In this document: piece by piece, positions 43,367-57,162 of the stretch
Layout: the number at the start of each line of letters is the position of its first letter
Position numbering within the stretch: the stretch's first letter is position 1
Origin: Palsa-504 sp963795795
GTDB taxonomy: Bacteria > Actinomycetota > Actinomycetes > Streptosporangiales > Streptosporangiaceae
Direction of reading: 5' to 3'
Assembly (NCBI GenBank): GCA_963795795.1
Contig: CAWCJS010000018.1
Span: 62,001 to 126,000, forward strand
Length of the DNA stretch: 64,000 bases
Translations under genes and position numbers: made by a program
The notes under the pieces: model-generated
Seen by the model: only the letters and a program-made list of their open reading frames with translations
What the model was told of the DNA's origin: nothing
The model's database searches: none

Positions 43367-45694
43367 CTAGCCGTGATGCACCGTGATAACGGTCCAGACG
43401 CCGAGATTGATCCGGTCGCCGTCGTGCAACGGGACTAGTTCGCCGACGGCGATCTCGCGGCCGTTGAGGAGCGTCCCGTTGGCCGAGCCCGGGTCGAGGA
43501 GCGACCAATTGCCGTCCGGGCCTGGGATCAGGACCGCGTGCAGACGGCTGATGCCCGGGTCGGCGGGCGGGACCGCCATGTCTATCTCTGGCTCGAGGCC
43601 ACGCGCCGCGCTGTGTCGGCCGATGCGCATCTGCCTGCCGTCGAGCGGGAACCGCCGGGTGCTGGTGAAGGCGGGGAACGCGACGGCAGGGCCGTTCTGG
43701 GCCCTGGTGAGCTGCATCCGCCCGTAGTAGTCCCGGTCGGCACCGATGACGACCGTCCAGCCGACGGGGGTGGAGGCCGGCGTCGGTCGGGTGGGCGGAG
43801 ACGACGACTCCAGCGGGGCGGGCGGGATCGGCGGGGCCTGTGGGGCTGTATAGGAAGGTGGGACTGATGGGGTGGGGGGTGGTTCGGGCGCAACGCGAGG
43901 CGCGGCTGGCAGCTGGGTCCATACCGGCTGCGAGGACCAGGAAAATGACCCGGGCGCGGCGGGCGGCACCGGCTCGTCCTGGTTCTGGTTCTGGGGCGGA
44001 CCGCGAAACGCGGGCTCCGGGATTGTGGACGGGTCTGCAAGCACGGGCTCGTCTGGGACCCTGGGCGGATCCGCAAGTGGGGGCCGGTCCGGGACCACGG
44101 GCCGGTATGCAAGCACGGGCTCGTCTGGGACTCCGGACGGGTCCGTAAGCACGGGCCGGTCCTGGACCACGGGTGGGTATGCAAGCACGGGCTCGTCCGG
44201 GACCCTGGGCGGGTCCACAGGCACGGGCCGGTCCGCGACCCTGGGCGGGTCTGCAAGCACGGGTCGGTCCGGAAGCATGGGCCGGTCTAGGACCTTGGGC
44301 GGGTCCGGAATCGGGGGCTCACCGTTGAGCGAACCCTTGTCGGTGACCGAATCCGGCTGCGGCAGCGCGTACAGGTCCTGGGACGGCTTGGCGTACGGAT
44401 CCCGGGACGGCTCGATGTACGGGTCTGGGGGCGGCGGGAAATGGGGCTCGGAGGGCCTCGGGAAGAACGACGCGGAAGCAAGCGGTGATGGGGACGGCGT
44501 TTCGGTCGGTGAGGCCGGCACGGGCGGGGGCGCGGATGGGGACGGCGGCTCAGGCCAGTCCCACGAAGGCCGCTCGGGCCGGGCGAGGGGCGGGAACAAC
44601 GATTCCGGCGGGCCGAGCGGAGGCGGGCCGGGCCGGGTGACGGGAGGGAACAGCGATTCCGGTGGGCCGGAAGGGAAGAGCGGGCCCGGAGGGAAGGACG
44701 AGCCCGGGGAGAAGGACGGCTCCGAGGAAGAGGTCGGCCCCATCGGGGGGAACGGCCCCGAGGAGGAGGATGGCCCCGGCGAGGGGAGCGGACCCGTTGA
44801 AAAGGACTGCCCCGAGGGCGGGGAGGAGGGATCGGAGGGCCAGGGCGGGCCTGAGGAGTAAGACGGCCCCGAGGACGGGAACGGCCCTGAGGAGGAGGAC
44901 GGCCCAGAGGACCGGAAGGTCCTCGGGGTAGCGGACGGCTCCGGGGAGGAAGACGGCCAAGGGGACTGCGACGGCGTTGAGTACGGGGACGGCCCTGGTG
45001 AAGGGAACGGTCCGGTTGGAACGGACCGCCCCGGGAGTGGGACGGGATCGGAGGGCCAAGGCGGCCCCGACGAGGACGGCCCAGAGGACGGGAACGGCGT
45101 CGCGGAAGGAGACGGCCCGGGAGAGGAGTTCGGGCCGGGAGGGGAGGACGGCCCCGGAGAGGGGAACGGCCCCGAGACGAAGGGCGGCCCCGGGGGCGGG
45201 GAGGGATCGGAGGCCCAGGATGGCCCCCGAGAAGGGGCCGGCCCGGTCGGAACGGACAGCCCCGGGGGCGGCAAGGGATCGGAGGCCCAGGGCGGCCCTG
45301 AGGAGGGGGACGGCCCCGAGGAGGACGGCCCAGAGGAAGGGAACGGGCTCGACGAAGAGGACGGCTCTGGGGGTGGGGATGGGTCGGGGGGCCAGGGCGA
45401 GGAGGGGAAGGGTGTGGTCTGGGCGGGTGAGAAGGAGGATCCCGGTTCGTCCAGGGGGGCAAAGGGACGGCGGCCCCAGAAGCGGTAACCGCAGTCGGGG
45501 CAGAGCTGTCCGGAGCTCAGCGCGCCGCATCTCGGGCACGCGGTGACCGAACCCGTCGGCTGGCTCGGCCCGCCGACGTGGTGCTTGCCGAAGGTGCGCG
45601 ACGGGTCGGACGGCGACCTCCTGGCGATGTGCTTGCCGCACACGTCGCAGAAGTCGTCGCTCGCCGAGTCGTGCCCGTTCGGACATACCGCCAT
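43367..45694 (-). CDS. Large FHA-domain protein with low-complexity linker
   Basis: This protein of about 775 aa has the same N-terminal Cys motif as the FHA protein at 35110-36045 (CPNGHDSASDDFCDVCG), a second zinc ribbon (CPRCGALSSGQLCPDCGYRF), and about 550 residues of Pro/Ser/Gly-rich linker. That linker includes a run of near-repeats of the type PDEPVLAYPPVV-DRPVLTDP (44014-44295). The C-terminal FHA domain (MRIGRHSAARGLEPEIDM ... ISRLHAVLIPGPDGNWSLLDPGSANGTLLNG) follows. An ATG two codons upstream is equally possible. It is 93 nt downstream of gltD, which makes it the FHA gene closest to glutamate synthase. Confidence 0.9.
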   Translation of the reverse strand: MAVCPNGHDSASDDFCDVCGKHIARRSPSDPSRTFGKHHVGGPSQPTGSVTACPRCGALSSGQLCPDCGYRFWGRRPFAPLDEPGSSFSPAQTTPFPSSPWPPDPSPPPEPSSSSSPFPSSGPSSSGPSPSSGPPWASDPLPPPGLSVPTGPAPSRGPSWASDPSPPPGPPFVSGPFPSPGPSSPPGPNSSPGPSPSATPFPSSGPSSSGPPWPSDPVPLPGRSVPTGPFPSPGPSPYSTPSQSPWPSSSPEPSATPRTFRSSGPSSSSGPFPSSGPSYSSGPPWPSDPSSPPSGQSFSTGPLPSPGPSSSSGPFPPMGPTSSSEPSFSPGSSFPPGPLFPSGPPESLFPPVTRPGPPPLGPPESLFPPLARPERPSWDWPEPPSPSAPPPVPASPTETPSPSPLASASFFPRPSEPHFPPPPDPYIEPSRDPYAKPSQDLYALPQPDSVTDKGSLNGEPPIPDPPKVLDRPMLPDRPVLADPPRVADRPVPVDPPRVPDEPVLAYPPVVQDRPVLTDPSGVPDEPVLAYRPVVPDRPPLADPPRVPDEPVLADPSTIPEPAFRGPPQNQNQDEPVPPAAPGSFSWSSQPVWTQLPAAPRVAPEPPPTPSVPPSYTAPQAPPIPPAPLESSSPPTRPTPASTPVGWTVVIGADRDYYGRMQLTRAQNGPAVAFPAFTSTRRFPLDGRQMRIGRHSAARGLEPEIDMAVPPADPGISRLHAVLIPGPDGNWSLLDPGSANGTLLNGREIAVGELVPLHDGDRINLGVWTVITVHHG

Positions 45695-45787
45695 CACCAT
45701 GAGATGCCCTGAGACCCCCTATGTCCGTTAGACGCGTGGACCTCAGGATATGTTCACAGGCGCGTTTTTCCTGGCCTTTTGTCAGGG

Positions 45788-47230
45788 TTAGACCAGCGGG
45801 CGGGCGGTCGGCGGGATGGGAGCGGGCAGGGCGGAGGTCCCGGTCAGGTGGCGGTCGACGCCGGCGGCGGCGCTGCGGCCCTCGGCGATGGCCCAGACGA
45901 TCAGCGACTGGCCGCGGCCCATGTCGCCCGCGGCGAACACGCCGGGCACCGACGTCGCGTAGGAGGCGTCGCGGGCGACGTTGCCGCGCTCGTCGAACCT
46001 CACGCCGAGGTCGGTAAGGAGCCCGGGCCGTTCGGCGCCGGTGAAGCCCATGGCGAGCAGGACCAGGTCGCATTCCAGCTCGCGTTCGGTACCGGGAACG
46101 GGGTCGAATCCGGCCGCGTCGGCCAGGCGCAAGGCGCGGACCCGGCCGCCGGCGTCGCCGAGGAACTCCAGCGTGGACACCGCAAAAGCCCGCTCGCCGC
46201 CTTCCTCGTGCGCGCTGGAGACGCGGTAGGTCATCGGGTAGACGGGCCAGGGCTGGTGGGCGGGCCGCGACGCGGGGGGCCGCGGCATGATCTCAAGCTG
46301 GGTCACCGACGCCGCGCCCTGCCGGTGCGCGGTGCCCAGGCAGTCCGCCCCGGTGTCGCCGCCGCCGATGATGACCACGTGCCGCCCGCGGGCGCTGATC
46401 GAGGGCTCAGCCGGCGCTGGCCCGGAAACCGCGCGGTTGCCCAACGGCAGGTATTCCATGGCCTGGTGGATGCCGGCCAGGTCCCGCCCGGGTAGCGGGA
46501 GGTCGCGCGGCACCCGGGCGCCGCCGCAGAGCACGATGGCGTCGAAGGCGGCCCGGAGCTCCGCGGCGCTGACATCGGTTCCGGCCGAGACCCCGCAGCG
46601 GAACCGCGTGCCCTCCGCCTGCATCTGGGCTAGCCGGCGGTCCAGGTGCCGCTTTTCCAGCTTGAACTCGGGAATGCCGAAACGTAGCAGGCCGCCGGGT
46701 GCCTCGTCGCGCTCGAAGACGGTCACCGCGTGCCCGGCCCGGGTCAGTTGCTGCGCCGCCGCCAGCCCGGCCGGGCCCGAGCCGATCACCGCCACCGTCC
46801 GGCCGGACAGGACGGCAGGGGGCCGCGGGACCACCCACCCGGACGCGAAGGCGTGGTCGATGATCTCCACCTCGACCTGCTTGATCGTGACGGGGTCGGC
46901 GTTGATCCCGAGCACGCAGGCGGACTCGCACGGGGCCGGGCAGAGCCGGCCGGTGAACTCGGGGAAGTTGTTCGTGGCGTGCAGCCGGTCGGCGGCCTCG
47001 CGCCAGTCGTGCCGGCGGACCAGGTCGTTCCACTCCGGGATCAGGTTCCCCAGCGGGCAGCCGTTGTGGCAGAACGGGATGCCGCAGTCCATGCACCGGC
47101 CCGCCTGCCGTTCGAGCCGGCCGGGCGGGAACGGCTCGTAGACCTCGCGCCAGTCCAGCAGGCGCAGGTCGACGGGCCGCCGGACCGGGGTTTCCCGCGG
47201 CGTGGTCATGAAGCCCTTCGGGTCAGCCAT
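45788..47230 (-). CDS. gltD: Glutamate synthase small subunit
   Basis: This 480-aa FAD/iron-sulfur subunit delivers electrons from NADPH to the large subunit. The N-terminal Cys clusters CMDCGIPFCHNGCPLGN and CPAPCESACVLGI bind the 4Fe-4S centres. The FAD site VAVIGSGPAGLAAAQQLTRAG and the NADPH site VVIIGGGDTGADCLGTA follow; the final FAD motif is GVFAAGDMGRGQSLIVWAI. It lies 9 nt downstream of gltB, the standard order. The next gene downstream is an FHA protein. Confidence 0.97.
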   Translation of the reverse strand: MADPKGFMTTPRETPVRRPVDLRLLDWREVYEPFPPGRLERQAGRCMDCGIPFCHNGCPLGNLIPEWNDLVRRHDWREAADRLHATNNFPEFTGRLCPAPCESACVLGINADPVTIKQVEVEIIDHAFASGWVVPRPPAVLSGRTVAVIGSGPAGLAAAQQLTRAGHAVTVFERDEAPGGLLRFGIPEFKLEKRHLDRRLAQMQAEGTRFRCGVSAGTDVSAAELRAAFDAIVLCGGARVPRDLPLPGRDLAGIHQAMEYLPLGNRAVSGPAPAEPSISARGRHVVIIGGGDTGADCLGTAHRQGAASVTQLEIMPRPPASRPAHQPWPVYPMTYRVSSAHEEGGERAFAVSTLEFLGDAGGRVRALRLADAAGFDPVPGTERELECDLVLLAMGFTGAERPGLLTDLGVRFDERGNVARDASYATSVPGVFAAGDMGRGQSLIVWAIAEGRSAAAGVDRHLTGTSALPAPIPPTARPLV

Positions 47231-47239
47231 GGCCGCCCC

Positions 47240-51871
<4,632 letters not shown>

Positions 51872-51927
51872 GCGTGCTCCCGTCGTCTCGAATACGCGTG
51901 TCACGTGTTCGGGACGACACTGGCCCT

Positions 51928-52801
51928 CTACGAGGACATTACATCACCCGGGGAATCGTCTACGAAAGACACCGGCTCTGACCTGGGGTGCAGGCGGGGC
52001 GCGGGCCTGGGTTTGGGCCTGGTCAGGTACAGGGCGATGACGGCCACGACGAGCACGACGGCGTATTCGAGCGCCCCGTAGCGGATCCCGAGCACGCGGG
52101 TGAGCGGGCCGATCCGCGCCACCTGGGCCCAGAGACTGCCGACCGCGGAGGCGGCCGCGGCCAGCAGGAACGTGCGCGCGCCGGACAGGGAGAACCGGCG
52201 GGCGGCCCAGATGACGCCGAAGCCCACGGCCACGTCCCACAGGGCCAGGTACAGGAACAGGGGCTGGAAGGTGGCGTAGTTCTCGTACCCGGGGGCCCGC
52301 CGGGTGGGCGAGATCTGCACGGCCCACCACCAGGACGAGGGCTGGCCGTAGAACTGCTGCGTCCACCAGTTGCCCAGGCTGGCCAGGGCGAGCCCGAACA
52401 CGACGGCGGGCGCGGCCGCGCCCGCGACCGGCCCGAGTTTCACGCCCGCCCGGCGGCACGCGATCCACGCCCCGGCGGTGCCCGAGCGCGATCGCGCCGG
52501 GGACGCCGAGGAGGGCGACCCCCACGGTGGCGGCGTGCCAGAGCCCGCCGATGGCGGTGAAGTCGTGCTTGCCGTCCAGGAGAACGGCGTGCACGACGGC
52601 GCCGGCCAGGGCGAACGGGACCGCCCAGGCGGCCACGTCGAGGATGATCCCCTTGCGGCCGTCTTGGTGCCGGTACCTCCGGCTGGCCACGACGAGGGCG
52701 ACGATGATCCCGGCGATGACGCACAGCGCGTAGGCGTGGATCGGCACCGGCCCGAGGCGCCACGACGCGCGTCCCGGGCTGGGGATCGACGCGAGCGGCA
52801 C
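51928..52801 (-). CDS. lgt: Lgt-like prolipoprotein diacylglyceryl transferase, frameshifted
   Basis: This is a polytopic membrane protein of about 290 aa with an Lgt fold: MPLASIPSPGRASWRLGPVPIHAYALCVIAGIIVALVVASRRY at the start and a late GALEYAVVLVVAVIALYLT helix. One extra base near 52481 shifts the frame between GAIALG and TAGAWIACRRAGVKLG. It lies between trpA and gltB, the usual place of lgt. The family signature G-R-x-G-N-F-x-N-x-E is altered here to A-S-L-G-N-W-W-T-Q-Q, replacing the conserved Arg, Asn and Glu. It may therefore be a paralogue with altered or lost activity; a second, true lgt elsewhere would be expected. Confidence 0.75.
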
Positions 52802-52811
52802 AACCGGGAGG

Positions 52812-53627
52812 TTACCGCGTGTTCATGTGAATGGCCTGCGCCAGTTCGGCGGCCAGGTGCCCGACCGCGGCGGTGCCCGCGGCGGGGTCGCCCGAGTCGG
52901 AGGCGTCCAGCAGCCTGCGGACGAAGGCGGAGCCGACGATCACGCCGTCGGCGAAGCTCGCCACCTGGGCCGCCTGGGCGGCGTTGCTGATGCCGAGGCC
53001 GACGCCTACCGGGAGATCGGTGTGCTGGCGGACCCGCTTGACCAGGGCGGGCGCGTCGCCGCTGACGGCGTCCCTGGTGCCGGTGATGCCCATCAGCGAG
53101 GCGGCGTAGACGAATCCGCGGCAGGCGCCGCCGATCATGGCCACGCGTTCGTCGGTGGAACTCGGCGCGGCGAGGAACACCCGGTCGAGCCCGTACTCGT
53201 CGGAGGCGTCGAGCCACGAGCCGGCCTCGTCGGGCGTGAGGTCCGGGGTGATCAGGCCGGAGCCGCCGGCCTGGTGCAGGTCGCGGGCGAAGGCGCGCAC
53301 TCCGTACCGGTCGACGGGATTCCAGTAGGTCATGACCAGGGTCGGGATGTTTTCCGAGGCGAGCGCCTCGACCGTACGGAGCACGTCGGCCACGCGCGTC
53401 CCGCTGGTCAGCGCGCGGTGCACCGCCTCGGCGATGACCGGGCCGTCGATCAGCGGGTCGGAGTAGGGCAGGCCCAGCTCGATGACGTCGGCTCCCGCCT
53501 CGGCCATGGCCCGGGCCGCCTCGATGGCGCCGCTGACGGAGGGGAACCCGGCGGGCAGGTAGCCGACCAGGGCGGCCCGCTGCTGTCCGCTCGCCTTGGC
53601 GAAGGCTTCCGTGACTTTGCTGGTCAT
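52812..53627 (-). CDS. trpA: Tryptophan synthase alpha chain
   Basis: The alpha chain cleaves indole-glycerol phosphate to indole. At 271 aa it is full length. It has the TIM-barrel motifs LVGYLPAGFPS, GADVIELGLPYSDPLIDGPVIAEAVHRAL (catalytic Glu), VMTYWNPVDRYG, LITPDLTPDEA (catalytic Asp), GFVYAASLMGITGTR and VGVGLGISNAAQAAQVASFADGVIVGSAFV. It starts 5 nt after trpB and ends 10 nt before lgt, so trpC-trpB-trpA-lgt are one transcript. Confidence 0.97.
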   Translation of the reverse strand: MTSKVTEAFAKASGQQRAALVGYLPAGFPSVSGAIEAARAMAEAGADVIELGLPYSDPLIDGPVIAEAVHRALTSGTRVADVLRTVEALASENIPTLVMTYWNPVDRYGVRAFARDLHQAGGSGLITPDLTPDEAGSWLDASDEYGLDRVFLAAPSSTDERVAMIGGACRGFVYAASLMGITGTRDAVSGDAPALVKRVRQHTDLPVGVGLGISNAAQAAQVASFADGVIVGSAFVRRLLDASDSGDPAAGTAAVGHLAAELAQAIHMNTR

Positions 53628-53632
53628 GCGGC

Positions 53633-54892
53633 TCAGACCCCGAACCACTTGGACGCGGTGTCCACGTCCTTGTCGCCGCGGCCGGACAGGTTCACCACGA
53701 TGAGCCCGCCCGGGCCAAGCTCGCGGCCCACGTCGAGCGCGCCGGCCAGCGCGTGGGCCGACTCGATGGCCGGGATGATGCCCTCGGTGCGGCACAGTGT
53801 GGCGAACGCGTTCATCGCCTCGGCGTCGGTCACGGCGCGGTAGGTGGCCCGGCCGGTTTCCATCAGCCAGACGTGCTCGGGGCCCACGCCGGGGTAATCG
53901 AGCCCGGCCGAGATGGAATGGGTCGCCTGGGTCTGGCCCTCGTCGTCCTGCAGCACGAAGGTCCGCATCCCGTGCAGGACGCCCGCGGATCCCCCGGTCA
54001 GGGTGGCCGCGTGCCGGGCGGTGTCGAGGCCGTCGCCGCCTGCCTCGCAGCCGATCAGGCGGACCTGCGCGTCCGGGACGAACGCGTGGAAGATCCCGAT
54101 GGCGTTGGAGCCGCCGCCGACGCAGGCGATCACCGCGTCCGGCAGCCTGCCCTCTTGTTTTAGGACCTGGTCTCTGGCCTCGAGCCCGATCACCCGCTGG
54201 AAGTCCCTGACCATCATCGGGAAGGGGTGCGGCCCGCCGACCGAGCCGATGCAGTAGTGGGTATGCCCGACGGTGGTCACCCAGTCGCGGAAGGCCTCGT
54301 TCATCGCGTCCTTGAGCGTCCGGGTGCCGGCGGAGACCGCGATGACCTCGGCGCCGAGCATCCGCATGCGGGACACGTTCAGCGCCTGCCGGTGGGTGTC
54401 CTCCTCGCCCATGTAGACGGCGCAGTCCAGGCCGAGCAGGGCGGCCGCGGTGGCGGTGGCGACGCCGTGCTGGCCGGCGCCCGTCTCCGCGATGACCCGC
54501 GTCTTGCCCATCCGCCTGGCCAGCAACACCTGGCCGAGCACGTTGTTGATCTTGTGCGACCCGGTGTGGGCGAGGTCCTCGCGCTTGAGCAGGACCGTGC
54601 AGCCGCCGGCCTGCTCGCCGAACCGGTTCGCCCTGGTGAGCAGGGTGGGGCGGGCGGCGTAGTTTTTTAGCAGGCCATTGAGCTCGGCCTGGAACGCCGG
54701 GTCGGTGCGGGCTTGCTGGTAGGCATCGGCCAGTTCGTCCAGGGCCGCCATGAGCGCTTCGGGGGCGAACCGCCCGCCGTACGCCGTGCCGTCCGCCACG
54801 AAGTGCCCGAGCGTATCGGGGACGGGGGCGATGTCGGGTTCGGCGGGCTCCGGGGTCTGCGGGGTCTTCGCGTCGGTGGCGCTGCGGGTCAT
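53633..54892 (-). CDS. trpB: Tryptophan synthase beta chain
   Basis: The beta chain joins indole and serine with PLP. At 419 aa it is full length. The PLP lysine is in LAHTGSHKINNVLGQ; GAGQHGVATATAAALLGLDC, CVGGGSNAIGIFHAF (phosphate loop) and SAGLDYPGVGPEH follow. The ATG at 54892 overlaps the trpC stop (ATGA). About 25 N-terminal residues (MTRSATDAKTPQTPEPAEP) are a variable extension before GHFVADGTAYGGRFAPE. Confidence 0.97.
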   Translation of the reverse strand: MTRSATDAKTPQTPEPAEPDIAPVPDTLGHFVADGTAYGGRFAPEALMAALDELADAYQQARTDPAFQAELNGLLKNYAARPTLLTRANRFGEQAGGCTVLLKREDLAHTGSHKINNVLGQVLLARRMGKTRVIAETGAGQHGVATATAAALLGLDCAVYMGEEDTHRQALNVSRMRMLGAEVIAVSAGTRTLKDAMNEAFRDWVTTVGHTHYCIGSVGGPHPFPMMVRDFQRVIGLEARDQVLKQEGRLPDAVIACVGGGSNAIGIFHAFVPDAQVRLIGCEAGGDGLDTARHAATLTGGSAGVLHGMRTFVLQDDEGQTQATHSISAGLDYPGVGPEHVWLMETGRATYRAVTDAEAMNAFATLCRTEGIIPAIESAHALAGALDVGRELGPGGLIVVNLSGRGDKDVDTASKWFGV

Positions 54893-55698
54893 CCCCGCTC
54901 TCCGCGGAGCGCGGGGTGCGAGCCCGCGGTGACCAGGTCGGCCACGGCCAGGCGCGGGTCCTTCTCGCTGACCAGGCTCTCGCCGACGAGCACGGCATCG
55001 GCCCCGCACGAGGCGTAGGCCAGCAGGTCACGCGGCCCGCGGACGCCGGACTCGGCGATCTTGATGACCCCTTCCGGGATTTTTCCGGCGACGCGCCCGA
55101 AGATCCCTCGGTCCACCTTGAGGGTGCCCAGGTTGCGCGCGTTGACGCCGATGACGGTGGCGCCTGCGTCGAGCGCGCGGTCGAGTTCGGATTCGGCGTG
55201 GACTTCGACCAGCGGCAGCAGGCCGATCGAGACGGCCCGCTCGACCAGCGAGACCAGCGCGCTCTGCTCCAGCGCCGCGACGATCAGCAGCACCACGTCG
55301 GCCCCGTGCGCGCGCGCCTCCCAGAGCTGGTAGGAGCTGATCACGAAGTCCTTGCGCAGCACGGGCACCTGGACCGTCCGGCGGACCGCGTCCAGGTCGT
55401 CCAGGGTCCCGCCGAAAAAGCGCGGCTCGGTCAGCACGCTGATGATCTTCGCTCCGCCGGCTTCGTAGTCCGCGGCCAGCGCGGCCGGGTCGGGGATGGC
55501 GGCCATCTTGCCGCGGGACGGGCTGGCCCGCTTCACCTCGGCGATCACGGTGACGCCCTCGGACTTGAGCGCGGCCATCGCATCCCGCGGTGACGGCGCG
55601 CGCCGGGCCGTCTCCTTCAGCTGGTCAAGAGAGATCTGCCGCTGCCGGTCGGCGAGATCGGCACGGACGCCGTCAAGGATCTCGTCGAGCACACTCAC
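54889..55698 (-). CDS. trpC: Indole-3-glycerol phosphate synthase
   Basis: This enzyme closes the indole ring in tryptophan synthesis. At 269 aa it is full length: VIAEVKRASPSRG (catalytic Glu and Lys), ISVLTEPRFFGGTLDDL, VPVLRKDFVISSYQLWEARAHGADVVLLIVA, GLLPLVEVHAESELDRA, IGVNARNLGTLKVD, IAESGVRGPRDL. The GTG at 55698 is the likely start; GAGGAG is about 13 nt upstream, which is far, so the start is not certain. It now stands first in the trpCBA unit. The usual upstream neighbours lie across a three-gene insertion. Confidence 0.95.
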   Translation of the reverse strand: MSVLDEILDGVRADLADRQRQISLDQLKETARRAPSPRDAMAALKSEGVTVIAEVKRASPSRGKMAAIPDPAALAADYEAGGAKIISVLTEPRFFGGTLDDLDAVRRTVQVPVLRKDFVISSYQLWEARAHGADVVLLIVAALEQSALVSLVERAVSIGLLPLVEVHAESELDRALDAGATVIGVNARNLGTLKVDRGIFGRVAGKIPEGVIKIAESGVRGPRDLLAYASCGADAVLVGESLVSEKDPRLAVADLVTAGSHPALRGERG

Positions 55699-55857
55699 GC
55701 GGTTCGCTCGTCTCCTCACGTCGACACTGTTGCGCCACCGATCGTAGCCCGGCCGCCTCTGGGCACCGGCTACTGCCCCCCTGGAATCGGTTGCATGCGG
55801 GGCCGCGCGGGGGCGTGCGACGATAAGACGCGGCGCTTCGCGAAGAGGAGCACGGCG

Positions 55858-57162
55858 ATGAAGGCAGTGGTGTTCGAGGACACCAGGCGGGTCGCGGTGC
55901 AGGACGTCGAGGACGCTGCCCTCGAGGAACCGACCGACGCCATCGTGCGGCTGACCTCGAGCGCGATCTGCGGCACGGACCTGCATTCCTACGACGGGCG
56001 GACCGGCGCGGAGCCCGGGCTGGTGATCGGGCACGAGCCGCTCGGCGTGGTCGAGCAGACCGGGGCGGACGTGAGCCTGGTCAAGCGCGGCGACCGGGTA
56101 GTGATCCCCACCCACCTGTTCTGCGGGATGTGCTACAACTGCGTCCGCGGGTACACCGCCGCGTGCCTGCGGGTGCGGCCGGGAGGGTTCGGGGCCGCGT
56201 ACGGGTACCCGGGCATGGGGCCCTACCGCGGCGCCCAGGCAGAGTTGCTGCGGGTGCCCTTCGCGGACGCGAACTGCGTGCCGCTACCGGGTGAGCCGAT
56301 GGACGAGCGCGAAGACGATTTCGTCCTGCTGGCCGACGCGTTCGTGACCGGCTGGCACGCGACCGAGCTCGCGATCATGCAGCCGGGCGACACGGTCGCG
56401 GTGTTCGGGGCGGGCACCATCGGGCTGCTGGCCGCCTACAGCGCGCTGCTGCGCGGCGCCGGCGAGGTGTACGTGGTCGATCGCGTACCCGAGCGGCTTG
56501 AGCTGGCCTCCGAACTCGGAGCAACCCCGGTCGACTTCTCGGTTGGCGACCCGGTCGAGCAGATCCGCGAGTTGCGGCATCGCCGCGGGCTGCCGATCGG
56601 CGAGGAGCAGATGGACGGCGTTCAGATCGGGATCGACGCGGTCGGCTTCCAGGCCCGGGACCGCCAGGATCCCGCCCACGAGAACCCGGCCCAGGTGGTC
56701 TCGGACCTGGCCCGGCTGGTCAACCCGACCGGCCACGTCGCCATCGCCGGGGTCTACACGGAAAAAGACCTGCACCCGGCCCCGAAGGGCAGCGCCGACG
56801 GCGAGCTGCGGGTGCCCTGGGCGACATTCTTCAACAAGGGCGTCAGCGTGGGCTTCGGGCGCACCCACGACCGCCGCTACACCACCCGGCTGCGGGACCT
56901 GATCGTGGCCGGGCGGGCCCGGCCCGGGCGGATCGTCACCCACCACGGCCCGCTCAGCGACGCCCCCGCCTTCTTCGACAGCTTCGACAGGCGAGCCGAC
57001 GGAGTGATCAAGGCCGTGCTGCTCCCGGCTCGCCGCGGTAACGAATCGGAGGTGCTGGATGGACCGCTCCACCAGCGACCAGAGGCCGCTGACGCGGCTG
57101 GGCCGGGCCGTCCGCGCGGTGGGCGGCGGGACTGCGAGCCGCGGGCTGTGGGTCGCGGCTAA
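55858..57162 (+). CDS. Zinc-dependent alcohol dehydrogenase (formaldehyde dehydrogenase-like)
   Basis: This is an MDR-family dehydrogenase. Catalytic zinc ligands are in AICGTDLHSYDG and GHEPLGVVE; structural zinc Cys are in FCGMCYNCVRGYTAAC. The NAD-binding motif is VAVFGAGTIGLLAAYSALL. Length to the normal family end (IKAVLLPAR, about 57035) is close to 393 aa. The open frame runs on 40 codons over the start of the VIT1 gene, so the true stop may be lost by an indel. AGGAG lies 8 nt before the ATG. It resembles glutathione-independent formaldehyde dehydrogenases, but the substrate is not proven. Confidence 0.88.
   Translation: MKAVVFEDTRRVAVQDVEDAALEEPTDAIVRLTSSAICGTDLHSYDGRTGAEPGLVIGHEPLGVVEQTGADVSLVKRGDRVVIPTHLFCGMCYNCVRGYTAACLRVRPGGFGAAYGYPGMGPYRGAQAELLRVPFADANCVPLPGEPMDEREDDFVLLADAFVTGWHATELAIMQPGDTVAVFGAGTIGLLAAYSALLRGAGEVYVVDRVPERLELASELGATPVDFSVGDPVEQIRELRHRRGLPIGEEQMDGVQIGIDAVGFQARDRQDPAHENPAQVVSDLARLVNPTGHVAIAGVYTEKDLHPAPKGSADGELRVPWATFFNKGVSVGFGRTHDRRYTTRLRDLIVAGRARPGRIVTHHGPLSDAPAFFDSFDRRADGVIKAVLLPARRGNESEVLDGPLHQRPEAADAAGPGRPRGGRRDCEPRAVGRG

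Noticed and set aside
43872..44861. Ser/Gly/Thr-repeat protein on the plus strand
   Set aside because: It is the antisense of the repetitive Pro/Ser linker of the FHA protein; repeats of one frame make repeats in all frames.
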